64,000 nucleotides of DNA, from positions 2,232,001 through 2,296,000 of the forward strand of contig NC_134161.1 of assembly GCF_033958435.1 (NCBI RefSeq), in the 5' to 3' direction. The DNA comes from Carettochelys insculpta. Lineage: Eukaryota > Chordata > Testudines > Carettochelyidae. How positions within the stretch are numbered: the first letter of the stretch is position 1; each line of letters begins with the position of its first letter. The notes beneath the pieces were generated by a model. That model was not told the DNA's origin and did not search any database. It saw only the letters and a list, made by a program, of their open reading frames with translations. Position numbers and translations under genes: made by a program. Positions 14,428 to 26,252 of this stretch are shown here, in pieces.

Positions 14428-16589
14428 GTCACCGACGGAATGAGCCTGGAGAGGTGGGAACAGATCGTGTGACCCCCCTGCCTGGGAGGGGTGGGGGTCG
14501 CACTGCAGGCGCCCGCCCGCGCAGGCAGCAGAGCTGGGGAGCTGGGGGCGAGTCACACACCAGCCGCTGAGCGGAGAGGCCAGCGCTGCCCAGCTGGTTG
14601 GCAGATCGCCCGCCGCCGAGGCTGGGTTTCTCCTGGTGGTGCCCGTTGGCAGGTGCCCCAGGGTGCGTAAAATGGATTCCACACCCGTATGGGCAAGAGG
14701 CAAGAGCTGCCCTCATGCACTAGCTGGGTCCCGTGCCAAGTTCTGCAGCTGGGCCCGGGGGGCACAATGAACCCCCAGGTTTCCATGCCCTCCCCCACAC
14801 CTCCTGCCCATTGCACCCTGAGCGCCAGCCAGGAGCTCGGCTCTTGGGGGCCCTGCCCCACGGTAGGGACACTCCCCTGGCCAGCCACAGGCGTACGGTG
14901 CCCCAGTGCACAGCAGCTCTGGGAAGGTGCCGCAGGTGGGGTTAGCCGGAGTTCTGACATCAGCATGTGCTCGGTGGAGCTCCAGACGGCCCCATGGGGC
15001 ACAGGGGGTGGCTGAGGCAGGACCAAGAGGCCTGCTCTATCCCCTTGTGGGAACCAGGCAGCATGTGCTCTGGGCACCCATTCGGCCACCTCCCAGCGGC
15101 AGAGCCGCAGCCCTTCCCCCCCTCGCACCCACGCTGCTCTCCGTCGTCCTGTCCTGGGGATGCCCTTACATGGCCATCGGCACAGCGCCCACGGGCGCGT
15201 TCGGCCAGCCCGACGCACTGCCTCCTGGCTTTGCTTTACGGGGCCGCAGACCTCCTGCCGGTCCCTGGCCTGCTCGGGGAGCTCAGCAGGACCTGGGCTG
15301 CTCTGGGGCTTTCCAGTCCAGCACGGGCTGAGCAGCGATCACCCTCGGGGAGCTGGGCTGCGGGTATTACAGAGCGCTGCCCCGGGCACAGGGCAGAGCT
15401 GCCCACGGCCGCTGGACTCACTAGCTTTGTGCTGACTCTGCAGGGTCAGGGCACCCCACGAGCCCTGGGGACCTGGCTCCTGCCCCAGCTTGGTGCTGCA
15501 GCCTGGGAGCAAGCGCCCCGTGGCCTGTGTCAGCCACAGGAGGCAGCCCGGAAGGCAAACACAGGGCTGAAAGACCTCTCAGACCCCAGCCAAGCGCCCT
15601 CAGCAGAGGGCAGTGGCACTAGACCCTGATGTTCTGACCCCTCAGCTTGTTCCTGTGGGGCCAGGGACAGCCCCAGGAAGCGCATCTGCAGCTGCCACAT
15701 TGGGGTGCGGGCCTGGGGGTGGGGGGAGGCAGGTAAAGACAGGTGCAACCGCCAGGCGCAGGGGGCTGCTGCAGAGCCAGGAGGAGACAAGGCTGAGCCC
15801 AGAGGCCAGCAAAGCAGCCACAACAGGAGGAGCTGTGCTGGGTCAGAAGGGCGGGGACCCCCACCGGGAGGTACTGCTGGCCTTTGCTGTGGGCTGTGGG
15901 ACCACAGGCACTGGGCTGCACTCTGGCGGTGTGACCTGCTCATCCTCCAGAGAGCCCTGGCCTGGCACGCCTGAGAGCGGAAAGCCGGGGCCTCCACCCT
16001 GCGCTTCAGCTGCCGGGGGGATTCTCCGCCGGGGTTATTTGCACCTGGGGCTGCCATGCACACCCGGCCCGCACCGGCCTGTGCAACGTTACCCAGCGGG
16101 GCTGCTGCTGCTGCTGCTGGCCGCAGTCGGGGCACTGCAGAGCCCGGCTAACTCCAGGCCATAACTCAGGCGTCCGCCTTCGGGGAAGTTGGCGCCCTGG
16201 GGTGCAGTGTGCAGCAGCTCTGTTCCCCTCACGGGGCTGCCGGCGACTCTCAGCGCTGGGCCCTGCAGCAGCCAGCGCTCCCAGCTGGCTGAGAGTGGGG
16301 CTGAGACCCTGAGAAGGGGGAACTTTGCTGGGTGTTGCAATCTGCAGCCAGGCGGTGGCTCAGGAGCAGAACCCTGCAATAAGGACTGGGGGCGGGGAGG
16401 GGGTGAGGCTTTTATTCCCCGGGTTAGTGTGTGTGTTTCTGATGCCCTGTGGTAACACTGGGTGGGTGCCTCAGTTTCCCCAGGCGCAGCATCGGTGCCT
16501 AGTGTGGTGGGCGTTTCAGTGTGATGACATCCCACTCGCAGGTGACGGGGGCTTTCAGGCTCTCCGTAACCTGGGCTGCCAGTGACCCC

Positions 16590-16895
16590 GTTCTTCCCCA
16601 GGAAACAGGCCACAGGAGGGGCTGGGCTGGTTTGAATGGGAACTGGGCAGTGGGGTGGGGCAGCCTGGTCTGGCTGGAGAGGGAGGAAGGGGGCCAGGGC
16701 CTGGCTCAGGGACCCCCTCTGGGCCCCTCTCCCCAAGCTGGACTGTACCGATGGCTTCTGGCTCCTGTGCTGACAAGTCTGTTCTATGCTGTGTCCCTGT
16801 CGCCTCACGACTCCCCCGTTCTCCTGCCCAGTGAGAGTCACACCTGCCTGCGGGTGGGGGCAGGGCCTGGGGACTCCCCCCCCAGCTCCATGGCA
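16590..16895 (+). repeat. LTR-like interspersed repeat, copy 1
   Basis: Blocks CCAGGAAACAGGCCACAGG, GAGGGAGGAAGGGGGCCAGG and GATGGCTTCTG recur in the same order at 22960-23090. Its end block, CAGTGAGAGTCACACCTGCC with GGGTGGGGGCAGGGCCTGGGG, matches the reverse complement of 20996-21100. The layout resembles the R/U5 end of a reptile endogenous retroelement LTR; family not identified. Confidence 0.5.
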
Positions 16896-18589
16896 AGGAC
16901 CTGGTTCGTCTTGGTGGAGACGCCCCAGGACAGACAGATTTGTCCTGTTGAGTTCCACACGGCCCCAGCCTGCAACACCCCCACCACCCTCAGGCATCAG
17001 CGCGGCTGCCAGGCGACCAGGAGCTGGAGGGGGCACAGCCCAGGAGAGCCGGCTTGCTGCAGCATTCGGGGCTGGCTTCGCGCTCGCCCATGCACGTCAC
17101 CAGCAATGCTGTGGGGTGAGGCCCGTGCGGCTCTGTCCTGCTGCAAGAGGCACAAGCAGCATCCATGGGTGAGCAAAGCGGCTCAGGGCCAGGCACCCAG
17201 CCCCGCCCCTCTCCCAGCTGCAGCCTGTTTGAGTGCCGCAGCTGGCCAGGCTGGAGAGCGCCCCGCTGGCTCGGCTGGCCTGGGCCCAGGGGGTGTGGGG
17301 GTAAAGGAGGCGCAGGCATTTGGGGCTTTTCCAGTTCTCCCTCTGATGGGTGCTGGACCACCAGCTCTCAGGCGAAATGGAGAAATCGGCCAGCTCTCCC
17401 AGCCCACCCAGGCATCGCTTCCGCGTTGAGAAACGCCCACGCCTGAGTGGCCATGCTGGGATCCCGCTAGCTCCACCTGGCCAGGGGAGAGCAGCCCCCG
17501 CTCTCGCCACAGGGGTGGTTGCCCTAGATGAGCTGTGGAGAAGGGCTTCACCGAGACCAACCCCAGCGCCGTGGCCAATCCTGTCAGGGCACCAGCCTAA
17601 GAAAGTCGCCCCGCTCCAGTGGGCCGTTATCCTGGCACCTATGAATTTACCTGCATCCTCAACAGCTAAGAGTGGCCATGCCGCCTGCTGGCTCCACCCA
17701 GTCCCCCGGTATCCCTCATCGCCCTGGGAATGGCTGATGCCCGGACCTCAGGGGGCCACCCTGGCCTTGGGTGAAACTGCCTCACCCAGAGGCGCCGGCT
17801 GGGGTGGCTCTGGCGCGTGACTTGGAGCAGATCCCAGGCCATTTGAGAACAGGCGACCTGGCAAAGCTGAGAGGCTGCCCCGAGGGTGCAGAACAGCCAG
17901 CCCGAGACTTTAATCCTTTTCCAGTTACTGAAACAGACACGATTCCAGCACATACATGTGGAGCTGGCCTCCGGGCCAGCTGCTCCTCGGCCGCCCAGGT
18001 TTGCCCCGGGGGGCAGAGGTTTCCTGTTGGAATGTCCCAGAGGATGCCTTTCCCATCCCAGGCCCGGTCAGGCTGGAGGGAAGCTGGGACCCACCGCGCA
18101 CACCAGCAGGTTTGCAGGCGATCTGGTTCCCTTCTTGGCACCCAGAGACAGCTCAGCCCCCATGCTGCCACGAGGGCGGGATGCTGCAGGGAGCCGGGCT
18201 GGGTGGTGCTGCCTGTGTCCTGCGGCTCTGCCAGCGCCTGGGAACTTCTGCTGCTCTCCTGCCGGGAGGCCAGAAGCCCCACAACCTCCCTGTGGTGAGG
18301 CGACCCACGCCAGCAGGAGACACCCAGGGCTCTCGCTGCCCCTGCGCCCCAAGCACGGCTGGCAAGGCAAGGCCAGCCCGGCCTGGGGGTTTCGGGGAAT
18401 TCCTGGGGCTGGGCTGATTCGGGCTGCGGGTGAATCCCCACCGCCAGGTGGGCGGCGTCACAGGAGAGCGGCCCAGCCTGGCCCAGCATGCTGCTGAGGG
18501 AAGGGCCCGGAGTGCCTCAATGAGCTGGGTGCAAACTGCAGCTCCCAACACGTCTACCTGGGGCCCAGAGGGGCCACCGCTCTTCCCTC

Positions 18590-18770
18590 TAGTTTCCCAT
18601 CCATGTGAGGAATAAAACTTCTTCTGTGCACCAAGGCACACATGGACGCGCACCAGCCGGCGGAACACTGGCTGCCCCCTGTGGGTGCTTTGCTACGCAG
18701 CTGGCGGCATTTGAATCTCTCCTGGGCAGCTGCCCAAGTGCTCAGCTCACAGGGAACCTGGGTGCCACCC
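18590..18770 (+). repeat. ~170-bp repeat family, copy A
   Basis: Shares TCCCATCCATGTGAGGAATAAA, TGTGCACCAAGGCACA and a CTGGGCAGCTGCCCAAGTGCTC tail with copies at 19575-19715, 28615-28740, 32720-32890 and 47075-47265. Confidence 0.7.
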
Positions 18771-19574
18771 CAGCATGCACCCCTGCAGCAGGCTGCGGCG
18801 TTCACCCCACGGCCGTGTGGGGCAGAAGCCCCTTTGCTAATGAGCGGGCAGTGGCCACAGCAATAACTGGTCCGTTCCCTGAGCCCCTCTTACACGTGCC
18901 TGGGCCGTTTCTGGCTCGTGGTCTGCTCTCTGAGAGCCCCTCCGAGGCTGTGCTGTGGTGTTGGGGCTGGGCCTCTAGGCTGAGCCCCCCCCCACCCCGG
19001 CCCGCTGCAGCAGCTGAGCCAGGCACAGTGGTGGGCTTGTGCGCAATCAGTGGGACAGGACACAGCCTACAGCTGAGCTCTGGCAACGGCCACAAACCCG
19101 GAGGCTCTCAGTGCCCTGCCCCAGGCACCCTGTCCAGAAAACCCTTCCAGCCCCGGCAGGATCCAGCCCCTGCTTCCTTTGGCAGTTCGTTAGCTCTGGA
19201 AACTCCCCTGTGGCCACCTGCCACCCCTGTGCGGCTAACCCAGACCCCTGGCTAACGCGCAATGGGAGCAGCCCACCCGGCCAGGCCTGGCTCACGTCTC
19301 CCACACAGCCACTGGAGGGTCCCGCCAAGAGGCAATGCGCCTCAGCCACCCCCTCTCCCTCCGCACGGCTCTGCCGCCTGTCAGGCTCTGGCTGGGCCAC
19401 TGCTCAGCACAAGAGGCAACTGACCCTGTGGCAACCTCCACCTCCGGGGGCAGACTCCACAGGCAAACCCGCCCCCCCCCACGCCCCCGGAACCAAAGGC
19501 CCTTCTGCCAGGCTTTGCTAAGGAGAGCTTGAGCAGCCCGCCATGCCCCCGGCCAGGTGCCAGCGCAGCGCAGG

Positions 19575-19715
19575 GTGCCCAGCAGCTTTCCCTGGGAGCT
19601 GAGTGCCTGGGGCTGCCCAGCCCAGCTAGCAGAGCCCTCGCAGCCGGCAGCCTCTGTTTCTATTGGTGGTGCGCATCCGCGCAGGCCTGGGTGCACACGA
19701 CAAAATGCATTCTGC
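19575..19715 (-). repeat. ~170-bp repeat family, copy B
   Basis: The reverse complement reads CAGAATGCATTTTGTCGTG, GTGCACCCAGGCCTGCGC, then GCACCACC and a GGGCAGCCCCAGGCACTCAG tail, in the same order as the other copies. It ends about 70 bp from predicted TAGLN exon 1. Confidence 0.65.
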
Positions 19716-19788
19716 CCTGGCTGGCTCTCCGCCCTGCCTGCACACTCCCAAAGCTGGCTGGCCGCTGGAGCGCCGAGGAGGCACTTAC

Positions 19789-19838
19789 CAGAAGATGCTC
19801 GGGGCAGATGCTCTGCTGAGGAACCTGGACTCTGCCGG
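19789..19838 (-). other. TAGLN: Predicted TAGLN non-coding exon 1
   Basis: Minus strand reads GAGCATCTTCTG followed by a consensus donor GTAAGTGCC at 19788 downward. A TATA-like CCTTTTAGCA lies near 19858-19868, placing a start near 19835-19840, and CArG boxes lie at the expected distance upstream. Mammalian TAGLN likewise has a short untranslated exon 1 and a multi-kb intron 1. The donor is seen; the start is inferred. Confidence 0.6.
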
Positions 19839-19962
19839 CAGTGGAGGCTGGCCCATGTGCTAAAAGGCCTGTTCTGAGGACAATGATGTCACCGCCGCCC
19901 CCTCCGGACGCCCCCCCCCCGCCAGCCCCTCCCCACCCCAGCAATGACTCTGTGTCCAGGCA

Positions 19963-20100
19963 CCATATTTGGGGAAAGACTCGGGAAGAGAGTGACTAAG
20001 GAGTCTGCGGGCTGCATTCTCCGCATGCCTGAGCCCCAGTGGGTTCTCGGGGCCGGGCTGCAGCGGGGCCTGGGGGCTGATGGAGAAAGTCCTTTTATAG
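19963..20100 (-). promoter_or_regulatory. TAGLN: TAGLN promoter with near and far CArG (SRF) elements
   Basis: A perfect CArG box CCAAATATGG on the minus strand at 19972-19963, and a one-mismatch CArG-like CTATAAAAGG at 20100-20091. Their spacing of 128 bp, and their offsets of about 130 and 260 bp from the predicted start, closely match the two SRF sites known to drive smooth-muscle transcription of mouse Tagln. Confidence 0.65.
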
Positions 20101-20995
20101 ACAGAAGCTCACCGCAGCTCCTGCTGGCCGGCCAGGGAGGCTTTTGCCCCAGACTCCGGAGCTGGTTTTCCGGCGGGCTCCCGTCCCCCTGCACCGGCAG
20201 GGCTAGCGATTCGGCTTCCCTGGTGGCAGGCGGCTGCGGAGGGGCCAGTGGACAAAGCGAGCAGCCCCGGGGGTGGCAGGGGACCATGGGAAAGCCTGGC
20301 CGTGGGAGAGTGGAAGTCACATACTGCTTTTCCGACAGCCTCCTTCCCCGCGCCTGTCCGCGGGGGCACCGAGGTGCCCTGCCCCTCGTCTCAGGGCCGT
20401 GCCACAGGCGCAGAGCTCTGAGGCCAGGATTTCAGGAGCCTTCGTTTCTGAGTGGTGGTTTGAGGCAGCAAGGGGCCTGCTGTCCGAACCACCGAGCACC
20501 CCACCTAGCCAGGGGCAGCCGCAGGGCCCTGTAGGTGCTCTGCCCCTTGCAGAATGAGGCCGTGGGGTCTCCAGGGGCATGTGCTGAACCAGGCGCCGGA
20601 AGCCAGGGGGCTTTGGAGGAGGTCGGCCTTGGCCGAGCTGCCTGAAGGCCACAGCCCTTGCCAGCCCCTGCAGGCCGGGGACGACCCGCTGGCTGGCAGC
20701 GCCCAGCAGCGTGACCCAGCAGTGCAGGATGGACTGTGATATCACCCGGGCAGGAAGCGACCGGCTGGGCTGCCAGGGCCAGCCCCTCACGGCTGGCACA
20801 GGGGGCTCTGGCCACAAGCGGTCAGGAGCCTGGGGCACAGTGCAGGCTCTGACCCCCCAGCGGCCCGATGCTGGCTCGGGGAGAGAGGTGCCAGTTACCA
20901 CCTCCCCAGCGCCACGGCCGGGGAAGGAGCTCCCTCCAGGATGCACCCGGCCCAGCCTGCTCCGCTGCTTGCAGCCCCAGGGACAGGCCGGGTGT

Positions 20996-21110
20996 GATGG
21001 GGTTCAGGGGTCCCCAGGCTCTGCACCCTGTCCGCAGGCAGGAGGGACTCTCACTCAGCAGGTAGCACAGGAGGTTTATTAGGCGACAGAGGCCCAGCTC
21101 AGCACAGAGG
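20996..21110 (-). repeat. LTR-like interspersed repeat, copy 2 (3' end, antisense)
   Basis: Plus strand reads TGTGATGGGGTTCAGGGGTC, CTCTGCACCCTGTCCGCAGG, GACTCTCACTCAGCAGGTAG and AGGAGGTTTATTAGGCGACAG. On the minus strand this is ...AATAAACCTCC...TGAGTGAGAGTC...CCATCACA, a poly(A) signal followed by a short end with terminal CA, as in an LTR R/U5. The sense equivalent is at 16780-16880. Confidence 0.55.
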
Positions 21111-22954
21111 TGTCAGTACAGCCGGCAGAGACAGTCACTCCAACCCATGCTGGGGAGAGGAGACCTGAGGGGTGCCCCTCTGGGGTGTAGCTTCCCCCCT
21201 TGCCAGGCTGGCTGCCTTCCAGCTCCCTCTCCCCCAGCTTCTAACTGCCACCCAGCTGGGCTCCTCCCTGCTCTGTGTTCAGGTCACAGGTGTTACCCGC
21301 CAGCTTAGGGTACAGCCCCAGGGGTCATCCTTAGCCGCCGGGGGCTGCTCTGCCTGTCGCACACGTCCAGCCTGACTCTCACACGCCCCCCGCACTCCAT
21401 CAAGCGGGTTTAGCTGGGAAAACGTCTGGTGCCCGCTGAGAGTCACTGCCCCCCAAGGGGAGGCAGCTCCGGTGGGGCTCAGCACCTCTCTGGCCTTGGG
21501 TGGCACCAAGTCAGCAGCAGAGACGCGGGTGTCTCCACTCAGCCCTCCCGGTGCGGGGGGGCACCTCACCCTACACAGGGAGGGGGACACGGGTGTTCTC
21601 CCCTCACAGGGACGGGCTTGCGTCTGTCCCCCGACCCCACCGCCCCGGGTGCCAGCACTGTAACCCCAGGCCCTCCCCTCTGGGCCCAGCCAGCCCGCCG
21701 GCGCCCCGACATTGCGAGCCCGGCTGCTGGCTGCGCTTGTCCAGAGTGGGGCGCGTGCCCAGTGCCCCGCACAGCCCACGGTGTTGCTGGGCCTGAGCAG
21801 CCCAGCCCACAGTGCATGTACCGGCCCCTTCTGTGCAGCGCCCCAAGCCGAGGCCCCGGCAGGCCTGTCGCTGCCCGGCGCTGGCACTGAACAAACCGAG
21901 GAGGACCAGGCCAGGCGAGGGCTCTGGTGCTTGGGCTGGGCGGTGTGGGTAGCTGAGGTGGGACCACGAGAAGGGCTCAGTGTGAGGGGAGGCTGCGCCT
22001 CTCATCCCCACGGCACACGGGCTGGGGCGTGAGCCTCACTGACCCCCCACAGGGCCGGTGCTGGGATGCGCAGGGGTCCATGGGACAAGGTGTGGGGCGA
22101 GCAGAGCCCCTCTGCGGCCCGGGACTGCTGGGCCGGCTCCCACTTGAGCGCTGCTTTGACGTAACACCTGCAGCAGCCCAGCGGTGCGGTGGAGCGTGTG
22201 GGAAGTGGCCTGGCCAGCTGGGTCCTCCTGGCGGGCGCAGCGCCACTGCCTAACGGCTGAGCTCCCAAGGAGGAGCGCCCAGGGCAGCCCGACGGGGAAG
22301 TCCCCCACCAGGGCTGCACGATGCACCCAAGCGTCTGTGGTCCCCTCTGCCCTGCAGGGATAAGGTGGCTGTTTGAGCAGCTGGGCACGGCTGGCTCATG
22401 CCCTGGCAAGCACAGCTGGGTGGGTGTCAAACCGGCAGGGAGTCTGATCTCCCGCTGGCGATACGTGTGGGCTGCTGCCAGGCCTGGCCCGCAGAACTGC
22501 TGTGCAAGGTGGGACGGAGGGGCCCTAACAGGGCTCGGTGTGGAGGGCCCAGTTGCTGCTCCTGGCCAGTGCTTGCCGCAGCTTCTGGACACCCGCCCCC
22601 CCCCCCCCCGCCCCGATTTGCATTAGAAGCTGAGCCTGGCTCTGGACCCCCACAGGGCAACACCGGCTGCACAGCTCTGTGCGGCCAGCAGCAGCAGCAG
22701 GCGAAACGGAGCCCTGGCTTTGGCTGCAGCCCCAGGGCCTGCACCCTGTCTGCAGCAAAGCATGACGGGCTGTGCGAGGGTTTGATTGCCCTGGTTGGTA
22801 TAGCTGGGTCCTACTGCCCTGCGGTAACCCACGGCGGGCTCCTTAGGGGCCGTAGGCACACCAGCAGTGCCTAGCGCTGATGGGAGTTTCTCACACACAT
22901 GCAATGCCCCCGCCCCCGGCCCTTTGTAACCCAGGAAACCTGGTGCCATCTCCC

Positions 22955-23190
22955 CTCGCCCCAGGGAAACAGGACAGAGGGGCCTTGCTGGTTTGCAGCG
23001 GCGCTGGCCAGCTGAGCTGGGGAGTCTTAGCTGGGAAAAGAGGGAGGAAGGGGGCCAGGGCTTGTACTGATGGCTTCTGTGAGCCCCTGCTCTTCAGCGA
23101 CAGCCAGTACACACAGCTCCTGCTCGCTTCTTGTTCACCGGGCCCCTGCTGGGGTGGGCTGCTGAGATGTTACTGGACTTAATATGAAAA
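22955..23190 (+). repeat. LTR-like interspersed repeat, copy 3 (partial)
   Basis: Shares GGGAAACAGGACAGAGGGGCC, GAGGGAGGAAGGGGGCCAGG and ACTGATGGCTTCTG in order with 16600-16760 but lacks the downstream TGAGAGTC block. Confidence 0.5.
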
Positions 23191-23449
23191 CCATTATCGT
23201 AATCATCTTCTAAGTGCACACCAACTCTCGCGCCAGGTGTGGCATCTCAGGAAAGCTGGTGAGTCCCTGACCCTGCTGACCTGTCTGCCTCGGTTTTGTA
23301 CGTGAGGCGCTGAGCGTGACTCTGTACGCGTACTGGAAGGGTTAATGTGCTGAGCTTCGCGCTAGGAGGCAAGGCCGACTCCCAGCCAAAGAAAGACGGG
23401 CTCGGCAGAGAACCGGCCTTGCCAGGCGCCAACCCTGCTCAGGGACTTA

Positions 23450-24050
23450 GTGGGAATGTGATGGCCGGCTTGACGCCAATGGTAGAATGGCCCTAAAGGT
23501 GACCTAGTGATGTGGTTACCCCATGTGTATGTGTCCACAAGCAGGAGTCTCCCGCTGCCCTGGAGATAAAACTACAAAAGGAAACCTGGCAGTCACCAGC
23601 TCTTGCCTTCCGCCGCCATCGCTGCTGTGAACTGAGCCGGCGTGGGCCGCGAGCCTGTCCTACAAACGATGTATTCCCAGAGCCTGCTGCAGCCACGCCA
23701 AGCGATTTATGACTGATGGATGTAATACAACCACTTTAATAGTTACTCTCACCCTAGGCTGTCTTTCTTTTTATTAGTAAAGCTTTAGATGTTTGACTGT
23801 AACGGATTGGCCCAGCGTGCTGCTTTGGGTAAGAGCTACGTATGTATTGACCTGGGAATGTGGCTGGGGCCTTTGGGAATGGGAAGGACCTGTTGGTGAA
23901 ATTGGTTTTCCTAACCTCTTGTCTGTGTGAGGAGGGCACCAGGGAGGCAGGGGGGGGTCCATGGGATTTGCTTGTGTAACCGTTTGCTGGCCCGGAAGGC
24001 AGCAGAGGTGCTTTTTGGAGCTGGTTTGGTTTGCCTTACAGAGGAAGAAA
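23450..24050 (+). repeat. Probable LTR-like repeat
   Basis: AT-richer block inside GC-rich DNA. It contains TCTTTCTTTTTATTAGTAAAGC and TTTAGATGTTTGACTG, followed by GACCTGGGAATGTGGCTGGG, sequence I associate with LTR-type repeats of turtles. Boundaries and family are uncertain. Confidence 0.35.
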
Positions 24051-26246
24051 CCCCCATCTAGGCAGTCAGTGACCTGGTTTGAAGCAATTTGCCCAGGTTT
24101 GGTTCTCTTAGCGGTGCCCAGGAAACCTCTTGTATATCACAGCAGTGCACCTCTCGGACCGCGCAATGGGAGCCTGACCCAAAGCGACATGGCAAAGGAC
24201 CCCCTGCCCTTTGCAAACAACCCCTAGCTGAGCCCCAAGACGCTCACCACAGCCATACGTTATTTACAGGGCATTTGTTGGTAACAGACACCGTACAAGG
24301 TCTCTATTGCAAGCTGGTCACCTTGAGACGTTCACCACCACGGAGCAGCGTGTGCATGGGTGATACTTACGCAGTCCCGGCCAGCTGCAAACAAGCTCAA
24401 GGCCTGGCAGCTCAAGAAGGGATGGGCCAGTGTCCAGGGGGTCGCCTGCCCCAGCAGAGCCCAAAGGCAGTTTCAGCGTCCCAGCCAGAGGGGCGCTGTG
24501 GCCATATTTTACAGCTGGCCGGATCCTTTCCTGGCAGCCAGCCAGCAATGGGGCCGACTGTCCTTTGAGGGGAACCTCCCTGCCTCGCTAGGGAAAGGCG
24601 CGAGGGCTAAGGGTCGGCCCTGGCTTGTGCAGCAGGGCGGTTTGGGAGAGGCTGCACAAGATTGAAGCCGACACGTTACACCCAGCAGAGAACCCCCCCA
24701 GCCAGCCCTCACCCCAGCCTGACAGCCAAAGAGCTCGGTGGGGGACGTGCGGAGGGTTGGGGGAAGGCAGATGGGGCTTGGCCGCCTGGAACAAACGGAG
24801 CTGGGGGCTTTGCAACTCTCCGCGCTCCCTGTCTGGCAGGGCAGGTACCTGCAGCCCCATTGCATAGCTGGGGAAGTAAGGAGGCTGCTGCAGAGCTGCC
24901 TTTCCAGCTGGGCTTTTCTTGGTAACCTGCGGCTTCTCTTGCTCTAGCAGCCTTGACCCCGCCCTGGCAGCACCTCTGTTCTTGTCCCTGGGAGCCTCCC
25001 TGCTCCTGGCCAGCCGCAGCCCTGGCGTTGCCTTCCCGTCAGGTTCCTGGACAGCAGGGCCCTGCGGGGGCTCTGCCCGGAGTCAGGAGGGGCCTTCCTC
25101 AGACTGGCATCGCTGGGCCGCTGCCTATGGGCCAGCTCAAGGGAAGGGCCAGAGCCATTCTGAACAGCAGCCCCAAGCTATGAGCTCCTGCCCCCGGGCC
25201 AGAGACAACTGGAGCATGTTCTTGGGCATTAGCCAGTGCAACCCCAGGCTCTGGGCGAGTCCTGCTCACACGCCCTCTGCTCACTCCGGTTCCCAGCCTG
25301 GCTCCCTGCTCCCGTGGGACTCAGCACCCCCTGTAACATCCACCCCCGTGTTGCTTCCCTGCCCCTTCCTCTCCACGCCTGCCCCTGGGAGCATGGTGGA
25401 CACAGCCCTGCTGGTGCGCAGAGGTAGAATCCCGGTGGGCAGGCCAAGCAGTGAGCTGCTGGCGAGGGGGGTCCTGGCCCCTGGGGAGACGGAGAACCGT
25501 CTCACCTGAACAGCAGCTCTGCGCCTTCGCGCTCTCGGCTCAGACGAGGGATTGGAGGAGCGTCGGCTCGGCCCCTGCAAAAAACAAGGTTCTGACGGCA
25601 CCGGACAAACCCACCCGCGGGCCACAGTCCCTCCTGCCTGGGGGAAACAGCTCTGCCCCCAGGCTGTAGGGCCCGGGGGTACTCGGACCTTTGCCAGTAG
25701 GGACGGCTCTTCACTCCAGAAAACGCTGAGCGACCGAGGCACGCAAGCCCACAGCTGGCTTGTGGGGGAGCAGGCAGGGAGGGACGCTAGTGGCCCTTCG
25801 CTCCCCAGCAGAGGTGCGTGAAGTCGAGGGCTGCGCACCAGCCAGCGCACTCGCCCGCTGTTTCCTAGCCGTATCTCTCGCTCCCTCCGGAGGGAAGACG
25901 GGCCAGCGCGCCAGGCTGGGGAAAGGCCCCAAGCCCTGGAAATAAAGGCCGAGCACTGACTCTTGCAAAGCGAACACCACAGGGCAGCAAACATCCCTGG
26001 TCGGCGCTGTGCCTGCGGAGCAGGGAAGGAGGCACCAGCCCCCGACTCACTCCTGCTCGCTCTCGTGCTCTCCCTGGAGACATACGTCTTGCTGAGCCCA
26101 GGAAACCCGCCTGCCCCCAGCAAGCCCCTGGGGAAGCTCTGACCATGCTAGACCTGGGGCTGCATTGCTGCTGTGCTGGCACTTGGGGCCTGGCCGTCCC
26201 GCAGCAAGGAGGCCGGAGCCATGCGGGTAAAGTGCAAATCAACGTT

Positions 26247-26252
26247 TTTATT
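26247..26252 (-). terminator. Candidate SIDT2 poly(A) signal
   Basis: TTTATT on the plus strand (AATAAA on the minus strand), 1.44 kb after the SIDT2 stop and the nearest good signal downstream of it. Confidence 0.55.

Larger units (their letters stand above)
14446..19788 (-). other. TAGLN intron 1
   Basis: Bounded by the acceptor CTCTCCAG before 14445 and the predicted donor GTAAGT at 19783-19788. GC-rich. It holds an LTR-like repeat (about 16590-16895) and two copies of the ~170-bp repeat (18590-18770 plus, 19575-19715 minus). No other exon is recognisable; the open frames here are typical of GC-rich DNA. Confidence 0.6.
20101..26246. other. Intergenic region between TAGLN promoter and SIDT2 3' end
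   Basis: About 6 kb with no supported gene. It contains an antisense LTR-like fragment (20996-21110), a sense fragment (22955-23190), another LTR-like stretch (about 23450-24050) and a poly-C run near 22600. The rest is GC-rich DNA whose long open frames overlap on both strands and match nothing I recognise. Confidence 0.55.

Noticed and set aside
20091..20100. CTATAAAAGG as the TAGLN TATA box
   Set aside because: No consensus donor or exon follows within a suitable distance on the minus strand; as a far CArG-like site its spacing to the near CArG box fits much better.
22599..22612. Poly-C run as a regulatory element
   Set aside because: A simple homopolymer in GC-rich DNA; nothing else supports a function.
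25281..26123. 280-codon minus-strand ORF
   Set aside because: GC-rich random frame between genes, with equally long frames opposite it; composition-driven and no recognisable domain.
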